Assembly (NCBI GenBank): GCA_037178675.1
Contig: JAYMGJ010000090.1
Coordinates: 41,993-105,992 of the forward strand
Length of the DNA: 64,000 bases
Direction of reading: 5' to 3'
Origin: Scleroderma bovista
Lineage: Eukaryota > Basidiomycota > Agaricomycetes > Boletales > Sclerodermataceae
Shown here: positions 11,319 through 21,447 of the stretch, in pieces
Layout: every line of letters starts with the position of its first letter
How positions within the stretch are numbered: the stretch's first letter is position 1
The notes under the pieces: model-generated
The model's input: only the letters and a program-made list of their open reading frames with translations
The model's database searches: none
Told to the model about the DNA's origin: nothing
Position numbers and translations under genes: made by a program

Positions 11319-12761
11319 ATGACCATGACTACCTGTGCTCGCGCTCGTACTGAGGCAGCACTTGCTGAAGAAGCAGGAGCAGTTGACGATCTTTGTCTCT
11401 CTGCTGCTCAACAGGCTATGTCTAGTCGTAGGCAACCTCCGGCTTCGGTAAGCCAGTTTCGGAGCTTCACAGCTCGCTCCCCCAGACCAGTGTCGTCGAC
11501 TCCGCATCGCGACGCCACATTGCAGAGCCTTCGTGGCTCTGCAGACCCTGTTCACCAAGGATCCGTTCCCAGTGATAGGTTCCCCTACCACCATGACCCC
11601 AGCCCGGATCGTCGTGAGCCCGGCTGTTACCAGTGGTTCAGCCCCGAAGATGATGGTCCTGGTAATGACCCAGATGACCCCGGCGACGATGGTGATGATG
11701 ATGACGACGACGAAGAGTTCCTCAACACTACCGAGGAACTAGATGCTAATCTAGCGGTCTTCCATAACCTCGCCCTTGCTGTCAACTGCCTCTCCCGCTC
11801 CTCTGGCCAGACCAATGAGTCCTCTTCTTCACGTGCCAAAGTCCGAGACCCGGACACCTTCAACGGCACCGACCCCAAGAAACTCCGGACCTTTCTGGTC
11901 CAATGCGAACTTTGTTTTCAAGATCGCGCAAAAGCTTTCCGCCTGGACTGCACTAAAATAACTTTCGCCCAGTCATACCTAAAAGGTATGGCATTAGAGT
12001 GGTTCGAACTGGACCTTCTCGAGTCTGCCGATCCGACTAACCGTCCCCACTGGATGGACAACTGGATTGCCTTTGTCGCGGAGCTCCAGTCCACCTTTGG
12101 ACTGCACAACCTGGTCGCTGATGCGGAGCATCAGCTTGACCTCCTTCAGATGAAGGATAGCCACCGTGTCACGGGGTACATCGTTGACTTCAACCGGCTG
12201 GCCTCTCAGATCAGGGGCTACGGTGACAGCGCACTCCGACACTACTTCTACTCCAGTCTACCCGACCGGATCAAGGACGAGCTTTCCCGGATAGGGAAGC
12301 CTTGGACGTTGGATGGTACCTGCGCCCTGGCGCAGGAGATCAATGCATGCTATTGGGAGCGTAAGGACAAAATCTCCCGGACCTCTAAAAGTCAATCGTC
12401 CACCCCTGCTACCAAGTCCCCCAACTCTGGGGGCAACTCGACTAAATCCGGTCAGGAGAAATCCAAGACCGGTAGTAGCAATGCCTCGTCCGGTTCCTCC
12501 AAACCGGCCAACAAACCTACCACATCCAGTTCCTCTAAACCGGACCTGACCGACAAGCTCGGGAAGGATGGTAAGCTCACTGCTGATGAGTGTAAGCGGC
12601 GACTTGACAATAACCTTTGCATGTTTTGCGGGGGTGCTGGCCACTTTGCTGACAAGTGCCAGAAGAAGTCGAAAAAAGCCAAAGCTCACGCTGCAGCAGC
12701 CTCTGAGTCCACGAAACCAGACTCAAACTCGGGTGCTACTCCTGAGTCAAAAAAAGAGTAA
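11319..12761 (+). CDS. gag: Gypsy B Gag polyprotein
   Basis: A 480-residue capsid-type Gag. The N-terminal part (about residues 1-130) is Ser/Arg/Pro-rich and contains an acidic run of Asp and Glu around residues 118-135. A Ty3/retrotransposon gag domain follows (VRDPDTFNGTDPKKLRTF, then LKGMALEWFELDLL and the FNRLASQIRGYGD segment). After a Ser/Thr/Pro linker there is one CCHC zinc knuckle, CMFCGGAGHFADKC. The start ATGACCATGACT matches that of gypsy C. The gene ends with a run of seven A's followed by GAGTAA, the frameshift signal that gives Gag-Pol. The frame is intact. Confidence 0.88.
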   Translation: MTMTTCARARTEAALAEEAGAVDDLCLSAAQQAMSSRRQPPASVSQFRSFTARSPRPVSSTPHRDATLQSLRGSADPVHQGSVPSDRFPYHHDPSPDRREPGCYQWFSPEDDGPGNDPDDPGDDGDDDDDDEEFLNTTEELDANLAVFHNLALAVNCLSRSSGQTNESSSSRAKVRDPDTFNGTDPKKLRTFLVQCELCFQDRAKAFRLDCTKITFAQSYLKGMALEWFELDLLESADPTNRPHWMDNWIAFVAELQSTFGLHNLVADAEHQLDLLQMKDSHRVTGYIVDFNRLASQIRGYGDSALRHYFYSSLPDRIKDELSRIGKPWTLDGTCALAQEINACYWERKDKISRTSKSQSSTPATKSPNSGGNSTKSGQEKSKTGSSNASSGSSKPANKPTTSSSSKPDLTDKLGKDGKLTADECKRRLDNNLCMFCGGAGHFADKCQKKSKKAKAHAAAASESTKPDSNSGATPESKKE

Positions 12762-12796
12762 GCAGTTCCCAGACCTCCGCACCACCAGTGAGCTGC
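12749..12796 (+). promoter_or_regulatory. Probable -1 ribosomal frameshift signal, gypsy B gag-pol
   Basis: The slippery heptamer A AAA AAA (12749-12755) is in the right phase with the gag frame (TCA AAA AAA GAG TAA). A 6-nt spacer follows, then a 7-bp stem: GCAGTTC (12762-12768) pairs with GAGCTGC (12790-12796) using one G-U pair. Slipping back one base enters the pol frame, which is open across this site. The same layout occurs in gypsy C. Confidence 0.75.
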
Positions 12797-15700
12797 ATTG
12801 ACTCAGGTAGTGCGCCTATGGAGGCTCGCCTCAACGCATCCGCTCTTTCAGATCTGAATTCCCTTACTCCATCTGTTTCCTTATTAGCTTACAATTTATC
12901 GAAAATCCGCGCGCTCGTGGACTCCGGTTCCACTCACTGCTTCGTAGATTCACAGTACGCGCACAAAAACAAATTTGTCACATATTCCATACCCCCAATT
13001 GTACTCCGGCTCTTCGATGGTACATCCAACTTTACGATTACCCAAGCAGTTGATTTATCAATCCTGTTCCCTGCATCCGGTGATGTCACCCCTATGATAT
13101 TTTATCTCACTCCACTCGATTCAGAATGCAAACTAGTCCTTGGACACAACTGGCTCACCCGCTTCAATCTGTTGATTGACTGGGTATTGGGCAGTATCGA
13201 ATTCCGGACTACCGCAGGACATCTGCTTGCGCCCCCGTCGACTCCGTCTCCGGTCCAGCCCGGAAAACCTGAACCTGGTCTCTCTGACTGGACTACCCCT
13301 GGCTTCACACCATCTGTCGACATACCGGCTTGCGCCCCTCCTCACATCTCTCTGGTCAACGCTGTCGCGTTCAATCGCGTGTGTAAGTTAGAGGGATCCA
13401 TCCGGTTCCTACTTCAGCTTCTCCCTTCGGAAGAAGCAAAAGCCCGGTCTTTGTCCGGTCCATCCTCTTCGGAATTAACTAGCGTCCCTCCGGAGTACCG
13501 CGACTATGCGGATGTCTTCAGTAAAGCGAAAGCCTCTGAGCTCCCACCCCATCGCGACTATGACCTGAAGATCAATCTTGAAGAAGGAGCATCTCCACCC
13601 CTGGGAACACTCTACTCGTTGTCTCCAGTCGAGCTTTCCGCTCTCCGGACTTTCATTGACGAAAACCTCGCTACGGGTTTCATACGACCTACCGCCTCTT
13701 CCCACGCTGCTCCGGTCCTCTTCGTAAAAAAGAAGGACGGCTCCCTTCGACTCTGTGTCGACTTCTGGGGCCTCAACAAAGTCAGTAAGAAGGATCGCTA
13801 CCCGCTCCCTCTCATCTCCGACCTCCTGGATTCTCCCAGCCGTGCTACGATCTACTCTAAGATTGACCTCCGGCATGCATATCACCTAGTCCGGATTGCT
13901 CCGGGTGACGAGTGGAAGACCGCCTTCCGCACACGATATGGATCCTATGAATGGTTGGTAATGCCTTTCGGCCTGACCAATGCCCCTGCAGCTTTCCAGC
14001 GGTTCGTTAATACTATATTTGCCGACATGCTCGACGTCTGTGTTGTCGTCTATCTTGACGACATTCTCATCTACTCCGAGGACATGGACTCGCACCACGA
14101 ACATGTCCGGGAGGTCCTCCGACGTCTCCGGTTGCATAAGCTGTTTGCCAAACCGGAGAAATGTGAGTTCCACTTGGACTCGGTTGAATATCTTGGATAT
14201 CACCTCTCCCCTAATGGTTTGACCATGTCCCCGGATAAGATCACTATGATCTGTGACTGGCCTGAGCCTCAAAAGGTAAAGGACATCCAGTCCTTCCTCG
14301 GATTTGCGAACTTTTACCGCCGGTTTATTTTTAACTACTCCAACATTATAGTACCCCTGACCCGGCTCACCCAGAAGGACGCTCCTTGGAATTTTTCTGA
14401 GGAGTGCCATCGCTCCTTTAACACGCTCAAGCGGGCCTTCACCACCGCGCCAGTCCTCACACATTTCGTTCCAGACTCTCCAATTACCGTGGAGACCGAT
14501 GCTTCCGACTACGCTGTCGCCGGTATACTCTCCATTACCTGCGCCGATGGCGAACTACGTCCGGTCGCATTCTACTCCCAGACCTTAACAGCCCCGGAGC
14601 TGAACTATGACACGCACGACAAGGAACTGCTGGCGATCTTTGAGGCATTCTGGTCGTGGCGCCACTATCTGGAGGGCTCCGCTACCCCGGTCAACATTGT
14701 CACCAACCACAAAAACCTGGAATACTTTTCCACATCAAAAGTTCTTACACGCCGGCAAGCCCGGTGGTCAGAATTTTTGTCCCAGTTCCACTTAGTTATT
14801 CGTTTTCGCCCCGGTAAGCTCGGTGCTAAGCCGGACGCCCTGACTCGACGATGGGACGTCTACCCCAAAGAGGGGGATAGCAGCTACGCCCGGGTTAACC
14901 CCCACAATCTCCAGCCGGTGTTCACCCAAGAGCAACTAGCTCACTCCCTTCGCACTACGTACCTAGAGCTCCCTATCCTAAGGGCAGTTGACATCATGGA
15001 TGTCGAGACCCTTCACTCAGACATCCTATCCGCCCTCCCCACTGACCCTATTGCCCAAGCTCACCTCTCTGATACCGCCGAGTCGCGGTGGTCAGTAGAC
15101 GAGTCCGGTCTCCTCTGGCTCCATGGTCGCATCTACGTACCAGACTCAAAGGACCTTCGTCTCAGAGTTCTCCGGTATAAGCACGACCACCCCACCTCTG
15201 GGCACTTTGGACAGAATCGCACCCTGGAGCTCATCCGTCGCGACTATGCCTGGCCAGGCCTCCAGTCGTTCGTTACAAACTATGTCTGGACCTGCACGAC
15301 CTGTGCCCGAGCTAAAGCACCGTGCCATCGTCCCTATGGGTTGCTTAAACAGCTCCCCATCCTGGAGAAGCCCTGGAATTCCATCTCCATGGATTTTATA
15401 GAGCAACTCCCCACATCTTCCAGCTTCACAGCCATCCTAGTCGTCGTAGACTGGCTCTCAAAGCAATCCATCTTCATTCCAACTCACGATACCATCACCA
15501 GCCTGGAACTCGCAAAACTATTCCTACTCCACGTGTTCTCCAAACATGGAGTCCCCACCCATGTCACCTCTGACCGAGGTACTGAGTTTGTATCCCACTT
15601 CTTCCGGTCACTTGGAAAGGCACTCGACATGCGCCTACACTTCACTTCTGGCTATCACCCGGAAGGCGATGGCCAAACCGAGTGATCCAACCAAACACTT

Positions 15701-16467
15701 GAACAGTACCTCCAGTGTTACTGCAATTACCAGCAGGACAACTGGGCAGATCTCTTACCGCTTGCAGAGTTCGCATACAATAATGCACCTAGTGCAACTA
15801 CTGGAGTTTCTCCCTTCTTCGCAAATAAAGGTTATCACCCTAATATCTCAGTACACCCGGAACGTGATATGACCTCCACCCGGGCCCGCGAATACGCAGT
15901 TGACCTAGACTCACTGCACAGTTACCTCCGTGAAGAGATGGCCAACGCTCAGATCCGCTATCAAGGTCCGGCAGATGCCAAGTGTACTCCGGCACCGGAC
16001 TTCAAGGTTGGTGACCAAGCATATGTAAAAGCAAAATATTTCCAATCCACATGACCATCCAAAAAACTATCAGAAAAGAATCTAGGGCCATATATGATTA
16101 TAGCCCAAGTGGGTTTGCTCTCTTTCACTCTCCATCTTCCGGATTCTATGCGCGCAGTTCATCCGGTCTTCCACATCTCACAGCTAGAACCAGCCACGCC
16201 CAACTCCATCCCCAACCGGACCCAACCACCGCCCCCACCGGTCGAAGTTGACAGCGAGCCGGAGTTCGAGATCTCCGAGATTCTCGACTCCAAGATCGAC
16301 CATTGACACAAAACTTGCAAACTCCTGTACTTGGTCCGGTGGACTGGTTATGAAGGTACTGACGAGGAAACCTCGTGGCTACTCGCCACTGAGCTTGGTA
16401 ACACAGTAGAACTCCTAGGCGAATATCACTCCCGGTACCCTGACAAACCCAGCCCTTTGGCCTCTAC
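12755..16467 (+). pseudogene. pol: Gypsy B Pol (PR-RT-RH-IN-chromodomain) with three nonsense codons
   Basis: Pol is read in the -1 frame after gag. Motifs in order: protease VDSGSTHCFVD near 12920, RT with FVKKKDGSLRLCVDF and an intact YLDDILIYSED box near 14051-14080, RNase H (VETDASDYAVAGIL) near 14490, integrase HHCC zinc domain near 15190-15310, DDE core (MDFIEQLP; TSDRGTEF; GDGQTE), then a chromodomain (YLVRWTGYEGTDEETSWL) near 16327-16380. TGA codons at 15683-15685 (directly after the catalytic Glu of integrase), 16052-16054 and 16304-16306 break the frame. The first corresponds to a CGA in gypsy C, a CpG transition. The last codons are interrupted by a MITE at 16467. Confidence 0.88.
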
Positions 16468-16781
16468 TATTGCTTACCACTCAGTTTGCCTCCCCACCAG
16501 TTGGCTGTCACAAAATGTCACAGAAAGTAACGCATGGTCACCCCAAAGTTTTCAAGTCCCGTTTGGCGGCATGGCCGTCACAGGCATGATTTATCTGTTT
16601 GTCACGCTGTTTTTGCTATCTCAACCAATACTCAGTGGATCACTGTCATTCAACTTCGCAGTTCCTAAGGATACATATTTCATGACATGTGGCCATACAG
16701 AAAATTTGCTGTTAGAGAAGAAGTCGTCATTTTGAACAACCGGCCAACTGGTGGGGAGGCAAACTGAGTGGTGAGCGATAG
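16467..16781. mobile_element. MITE with about 40-bp terminal inverted repeats and TA duplication
   Basis: A 315-bp non-coding element. The left end CTATTGCTTACCACTCAG and the right end, read on the other strand as CTATCGCTCACCACTCAG, continue as near-identical inverted repeats for about 40 bp through GTTTGCCTCCCCACCAGTTGGC. The element is flanked by TA at 16465-16466 and 16782-16783, the signature of Tc1/mariner-type transposition. Removing it and one TA restores the reading GCC TCT ATC TAG, matching the Ala-Ser-Met-stop ending of gypsy C Pol. It therefore inserted into gypsy B after B arrived. No transposase is encoded. Confidence 0.85.
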
Positions 16782-16994
16782 TATCTAGTCTGGTAGTATT
16801 CCCGGTATCTCTTTCTCGTGTCCGAAAACCGTTTCTCGCTGTTCTGTCTGTCTCCCGCCCTGTCTCTTGTTCCCTTCTCTCAGTTCACTGTCTTGCTCGC
16901 TCTGTTTCGTTTCCTAGACACTTTTCTTTTATAAACATTTAAAATTAAAAGTACACTAAAAGTTTACAGTAAAAGAAAATTGTCTGGACCGGAC

Positions 16995-18112
16995 TCATGC
17001 ATCCTCCGAGGCGTGTGCCTCGTTGTCCTCGCGAAGCCCGGTCACTTCCCCTTCGACCTCCTCCTGGTTGACCTCCTCTCCGTCTGTCGACTCCACTCCG
17101 GCATCTCCGGTCTCCTCGAATCTGAACAGGGCACACTCGTCCACGAGTGTGCCCAGCGACTGTCCGGATGCAGAGACTGCCGCCGCCGTGTACCACTGCG
17201 CCAATGCGAGGTTCTCTACTGCCTCAATCAGTCGGTCCATATGCTCGATGAGCGCGGACCCGGACCCGGATGGACCTGCGACGATCTCCACGTCGCTGTC
17301 GATCTTGGCGACTGACTTCTTGGCGCGTTTCTTCTTCTCGCCGGCTCTGGGAGACGTCGCCGCCACCTTCCCCTTCCCCTTCCCAGACCCAGACCCGCTC
17401 CCTTCTACCTCCGGCCACTCACACTTCTCCTTCATTGACGTGCAGTGTATGCACGCGCGCTGCCGGGGGTTTTTGGCATCCCTCTTGCAAGGGGCACCTA
17501 GGCGTGCACACCGCACGCAGCTGCAAGGCAAGGTTAGCAAAAAACAAAACAAAAGAATAAATCAACTGGTACTTACCTGGCCTCCTGTGACCGGTTCCCA
17601 CTGGGCCCGGCCACCGTGTTCTCCTCACGCTGCCTCTTCTTCATCGCCTCCCCTGCTCTCTGCTTTCCGGTCGCCTCCTCACGTGTTTTCTTCTCTGCAT
17701 ACACCTGCTCCCTCTCTGCCTGGATCTGGGTGATCTCCTCTCGCTCCTTCTGCTCTGCATCCTCCTTGGCCTTTTGCTGAGCCGCCACCTGGGCTCTCTT
17801 CTCTGCCGCCTTGCACTTGTCCTCCGCCATCAGCCGGGCCTTTTCTGTGAGGATCCTCTCCCGCTCCGCCAGGAGCTGGGCCCTCTTCTCCACCTCCTCT
17901 CGCTCCTTGTGCTCAGCCTCCTCACGTTCCCGGCGCGCCTTCTCTTCCCGCCTTGCCTGCTTGCGTCGATGCCACTCTTCCGCCTTCGCCCGAGCCACGT
18001 TGTCGTCATTGTCATTGTCCGATTGCAGCTCCGGCATCTTGGCCTTCGTCCAGTCTTGCTGGCCGGGCACGATGAGGGTAGTGGGGGTAGGCTGCTTGGA
18101 TGCGGAAGACAT
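16995..18112 (-). CDS. Antisense spliced gene in gypsy B: coiled-coil plus Zn2Cys6-like protein
   Basis: On the strand opposite to gag-pol, between pol and the 3' LTR. Exon 1 is 17577-18112 and exon 2 is 16995-17520. The 56-bp intron has GTAAGT and TTGCAG ends. The protein is about 350 residues: an N-terminal DWTKAKMPELQS motif, a long Arg/Glu/Lys/Ala heptad-like region (about residues 40-165), AGPSGNRS, then a cysteine cluster CVRCARLGAPC...CIHCTSMKEKCEWP with spacing CX2CX6CX11CX2CX6C, a basic Gly/Lys segment and an acidic tail. The spacing equals the fungal Zn2Cys6 pattern, though basic DNA-contact residues are fewer than usual. A homologue with the same intron position and phase lies in gypsy C. 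The start is about 158 bp from the 3' LTR, so LTR-driven antisense transcription is plausible. Function unknown. Confidence 0.72.
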
Positions 18113-18255
18113 GATGGGTGTTAGGAAAATTGCTGAGAACGAAATCCGTCTGTTTACTTATAGGAACAAATTTGAACTCAGACAAAGGGTGTGGACTCGC
18201 CATTGTTCTTAGCCAGCCTCACACTTGCCTCATGGCGCCTCATGGGTTCGGCCCC

Positions 18256-18269
18256 TAAGTGGGGGATAC
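18256..18269 (+). other. Polypurine tract of gypsy B
   Basis: The purine-rich taagtgggggatac sits directly before the 3' LTR, as expected for the plus-strand primer; gypsy C has aaaagggggatac at the same place. Confidence 0.7.
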
Positions 18270-18895
18270 TGTCACGACCATGTCCAGTTCCAGTCGCTCT
18301 CCCAGTTACTCCGGCTTCATCGCAGCTATACAGCTCGATCCCGGCCCTTGCGCTTCATCCCCGGTTCCGGACTACGCTCACGCACATAGTATCTGTTAAG
18401 TCCGTACTCGACCCTATCCATTTCTCCAATCCGGTTTAGTTCCACTTACCACATTGTTCCTGCACCCGTTCCGTTGCCCCTGTATACTTCCAGTTCCCCG
18501 TGTCTGCTTCAAGCCTGGCTCCCCGTTTATTTTCCTGTCCCCGTTTATTTTACCGACCTATTCCTTTCACTCTCATTCCCTTGTTCCGGCTTTTGGTTGT
18601 TTACTTGTCACCGTATATACTCAGGTTACTTCCGTCTCCGTATATAAAGTCCTGTACTCAGTCTTGTATCTTCAGTCTGAAATCAACTAAGTCACCCACT
18701 CCGTATCTCTCGTCCCTGCTCTCTCTTGACTGGAATCCACGCAAGGGGTCAATGCTTGACTTCTGTTGTTGTACCCAATCGGTCTATCCTGCCCCCTGAG
18801 CAATACCCGGCCTAAACCAATCTCTGCCCCTCCCTCGTTCAAGACCTTAACCGGATTTCGTCCGGACTTTGTCCAGAGTGGACCCGGATCTGACA
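18270..18895 (+). repeat. 3' LTR of gypsy B
   Basis: A 626-bp LTR beginning TGTCACGACC and ending CTGACA, with a TATA box (tatataaag) at 18641. Related to, but clearly distinct from, the gypsy C LTR (TGTTACGACC...TTGACA). Confidence 0.9.
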
Positions 18896-19507
18896 CTTTC
18901 GCACTGTTGATGTATATCACGGGTTCAAGTTTACTCTAGATGAATTGGGTTTGGAGTTGGGCCCCTCAGAAAGGGATAATGATGCTGTTAAAGCCAGACC
19001 TGAAAGGGGAAAACAACCTGCTCAATTTGATACTGTGGTGGTGATGGTTGATCCTGAATGTGAGTCGACAGGTCTAGAAGGTGAGTAAATGCAATATTCA
19101 AGTAAGATGTGTCCAGTTCTAATACCAACTACATATTATTAGGAACTAGGATTGCACGGCTTAAAGTCATCTTTAAGCTGCCTGATATGCTATATGGAAC
19201 CATGCCTGCACCACCCCAATGGCCCAAAGAGCCTCTTGCCTACGTTGAGTGGTACTCAAAGCTAAAAGGTCAGGCTGAAAATGATCATAACATGTACTTG
19301 GTAACCATAGCACAAAAAAGGGCAAATAACTTACCTGCTGCTGATATCATTTCTTTGTCAAGCATACGTCAAAGCTGCCAGCTTGTTCCCTGCTTTGGTA
19401 GTGAAGATGTTTCCTCTGATTGGACTAATGATAATGTATTGGATATGTGTAGTAGATTTTTGTTGAATAACTGGGCAAGTAAGTACGCATATCAGACTCT
19501 ATGGTAG
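18896..19507 (+). pseudogene. Plavaka-type transposase, C-terminal part
   Basis: Reads FRTVDVYHGFKFTLDELG and onward to ESTGLE. An intron of about 60 bp (GTGAGT near 19080 to ATTAG near 19141) follows, then GTRIARLKVIFKLP, LAYVEWYSKL, SLSSIRQSCQLVP, and the end ASKYAYQTLW with a stop at 19505-19507. This matches my memory of the C-terminal region of Plavaka/KDZ-related transposases (a DTVVV..GTR.ARVKVIF..P...YVEW pattern). It probably continues the N-terminal fragment at 1060-2151 across the inserted retrotransposons, although the central catalytic part is absent from the window, so a deletion must also have happened. Confidence 0.55.
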
Positions 19508-19717
19508 ATCATATATGATATTACTGTTTTCCATTCTGTATGCATGAAAGTATCTGATAACACTATAAAAGTACCTAGAAAGGTCAGTCTGAAGAGCATA
19601 TTCTATATAGGAATATATAATACTATAGCAGTTATAGTAGCTGCTGCAAACACTTGGTGACTATAAAGTGATATATATTACTATGGCAATCATTATAGTG
19701 CTACATATGTAAGCCAC
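19508..19717. other. AT-rich spacer
   Basis: A short non-coding stretch between the Plavaka remnant and the solo LTR, ending in the GCCAC target duplication of the LTR. No gene or motif seen. Confidence 0.6.
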
Positions 19718-20333
19718 TGTCAAGTCCAGGTCTACTCTGGTAGGGGGTCCGGTCAAGTCTGGATGAAGGCAGACGAAGGAGGAGGGCAGAGGGCTGGACA
19801 AGGGATAGTCCGGCCGGAGTTGGTGACTGCTTGCATTCAACAACAAGGACGATGTGCGTTGATCCCTTGCGTAGGTTCCGGTCAAGGTGACGATGACGGA
19901 GATGGAGACAGAGACAGGGACAGGAGTAGTGACTATAGTTGATTTCAGACTGAGGAGTACAGGATAATCTACAGAGTACTTATACCAAGTGCAAACTAGG
20001 GACAAGTATATACGGTGACAAGTAAACAGCCTAATGGCGGACAAAGGATGACTGGAGTTAGGACTAGGTCAGGTCTGGTGAAAATAAAGTCAGGTCCGGT
20101 GAAAATACTACAAGGTCTAGTATATATCGAGTTCACGGAGAACTCACGAACAGGCAGGGTGAACGGGGAAGTGTGGTAAGGACTGGAAGCAGACTAGACC
20201 AAAGGTCATAGTTAGCGGAAGCATATCTGTGCGACCGTGACCGGAGTAAGTGAGAACGTCTGGAGTTGAGCTGTAGGGCTGCAATGTGACCGGAGTAACT
20301 GGATATGGTCCGGAGTTGGACATGGTCGTAACA
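19718..20333 (-). repeat. Solo LTR, gypsy C-related family, minus orientation
   Basis: Read on the minus strand it begins TGTTACGACCATGTCCAACT and ends GGACTTGACA, like the LTR of gypsy C but diverged. It is flanked by a perfect duplication GCCAC (19713-19717 and 20334-20338). There is no internal coding sequence, so the copy was reduced to one LTR by recombination between its two LTRs. Confidence 0.88.
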
Positions 20334-21112
20334 GCCACCTTCTATATAGCAAAATGCTTTTTCCTGATGGACTCAAATGCTTGGATGCTCATGAAATCAT
20401 TTACCCTGGGAAGAATAATGATGGATTCTGGACAAACAAAAAGCTCGTTGAGCAAGTCAGTACAATATCTTCTTGTTCTGAATGAAAAGATTGCTTACAA
20501 AACATGTAAAGATGAGACGAACAATTCCAATCTTCGAACAAATGTACCCAAATGCAGTTGCCGAATTTGTCTTTGACCAGTCATCAGCGCATGGTGCCTT
20601 TGCAAAAGATGCATTAAATGCAAAAGAAATGAATGTTAGACCGGGCGGAAAACAACGACTGATGCACGATACCTTCATTCCCATGGACAACCCAAACCCT
20701 GAACTTCGGGGAAAGCCACAGGCCATGGCCTTCCCATCAGACCTTCCACCACACCATCCTGACTTTGAATTCTGTGGCCAGGCAAAGGGCATGCACCATG
20801 TTTTGGAGGAGCGCGGATTGATCTCTGTTTTACAGGCAGTGAATGGTGGGAAAGTGGTGGGCGAGTGCCAGACCTGCAAACTTTCTCGCAAAGCACAGGC
20901 GACAGTGGAAGCAGGTGAACACACTTTTGATGTTGTTCAGGAATCCTTGAGGGCCGACTGCTGTATGTGGAAAATGCTCACAAATCAGCAGGACTTCAAA
21001 AAAGAGAAACCACTTGTACAGCTATTGATTGAGGAGGCAGGGCACAAGTGCTGGTTTTTGCCTAAATTCCACTGTGAATTGAATCCAATTGAAATGTATT
21101 GGGGGTGGATGA

Positions 21113-21401
21113 TGTTGAAGCAATACCTATATACGTAGAGGAACTGCTACTCCAATTCACCTGTTTGGGTGGAGTGCACAACCTGAGATGGTAGCGGTAG
21201 CTGGTCAAGAGCTGTTATATTATATAAGCGATGTCCGCTGTTTATATACAACAAATAGTGTGATGCGTGACTATGACACGTGACATGTGACATGTAACAT
21301 CTACTCTAAAGAGGACTATTACTAAGTCTACACTAATATGGGTCGCAGTCTTGTGCGCACTTCGTCGACGGTTTATGCCGGGTGCACGTGCGACTTCAAC
21401 A
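21113..21401 (-). repeat. 3' LTR of the copia element
   Basis: 289 bp, TGTTGAAG...CTTCAACA, nearly identical to 26718-27006. Confidence 0.93.
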
Positions 21402-21412
21402 CTCCCCCTCGC
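21402..21412 (-). other. Polypurine tract of the copia element
   Basis: Reads GCGAGGGGGAG on the minus strand, directly before the 3' LTR. Confidence 0.75.
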
Positions 21413-21447
21413 TGTGCTGCACATAGAGCACTTCAGCGAATAAGGCG

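Larger units (their letters stand above)
10873..18895 (+). mobile_element. Ty3/gypsy chromovirus B with truncated 5' LTR and nonsense codons
   Basis: Order: partial 5' LTR (10873-11287), gag, -1 frameshift site, pol with C-terminal chromodomain, a MITE insertion, an antisense spliced gene, polypurine tract and intact 3' LTR (18270-18895, TG..CA ends). The 5' LTR lacks its first 21 bp and about its last 190 bp, and the primer-binding region is also gone, so the copy cannot replicate by itself. Its left end abuts the unassigned LTR-like stretch and its right end abuts the Plavaka C-terminal remnant. The target duplication cannot be checked because the left LTR end is lost. The shared LTR segments differ at roughly a dozen positions, so it is older than element C. 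Confidence 0.88.

Noticed and set aside
13475..15406. Long minus-strand ORFs inside gypsy B and C pol
   Set aside because: Shadows of the conserved pol frame; unlike the antisense gene near the 3' LTR they overlap sense coding sequence and have no independent conserved features.
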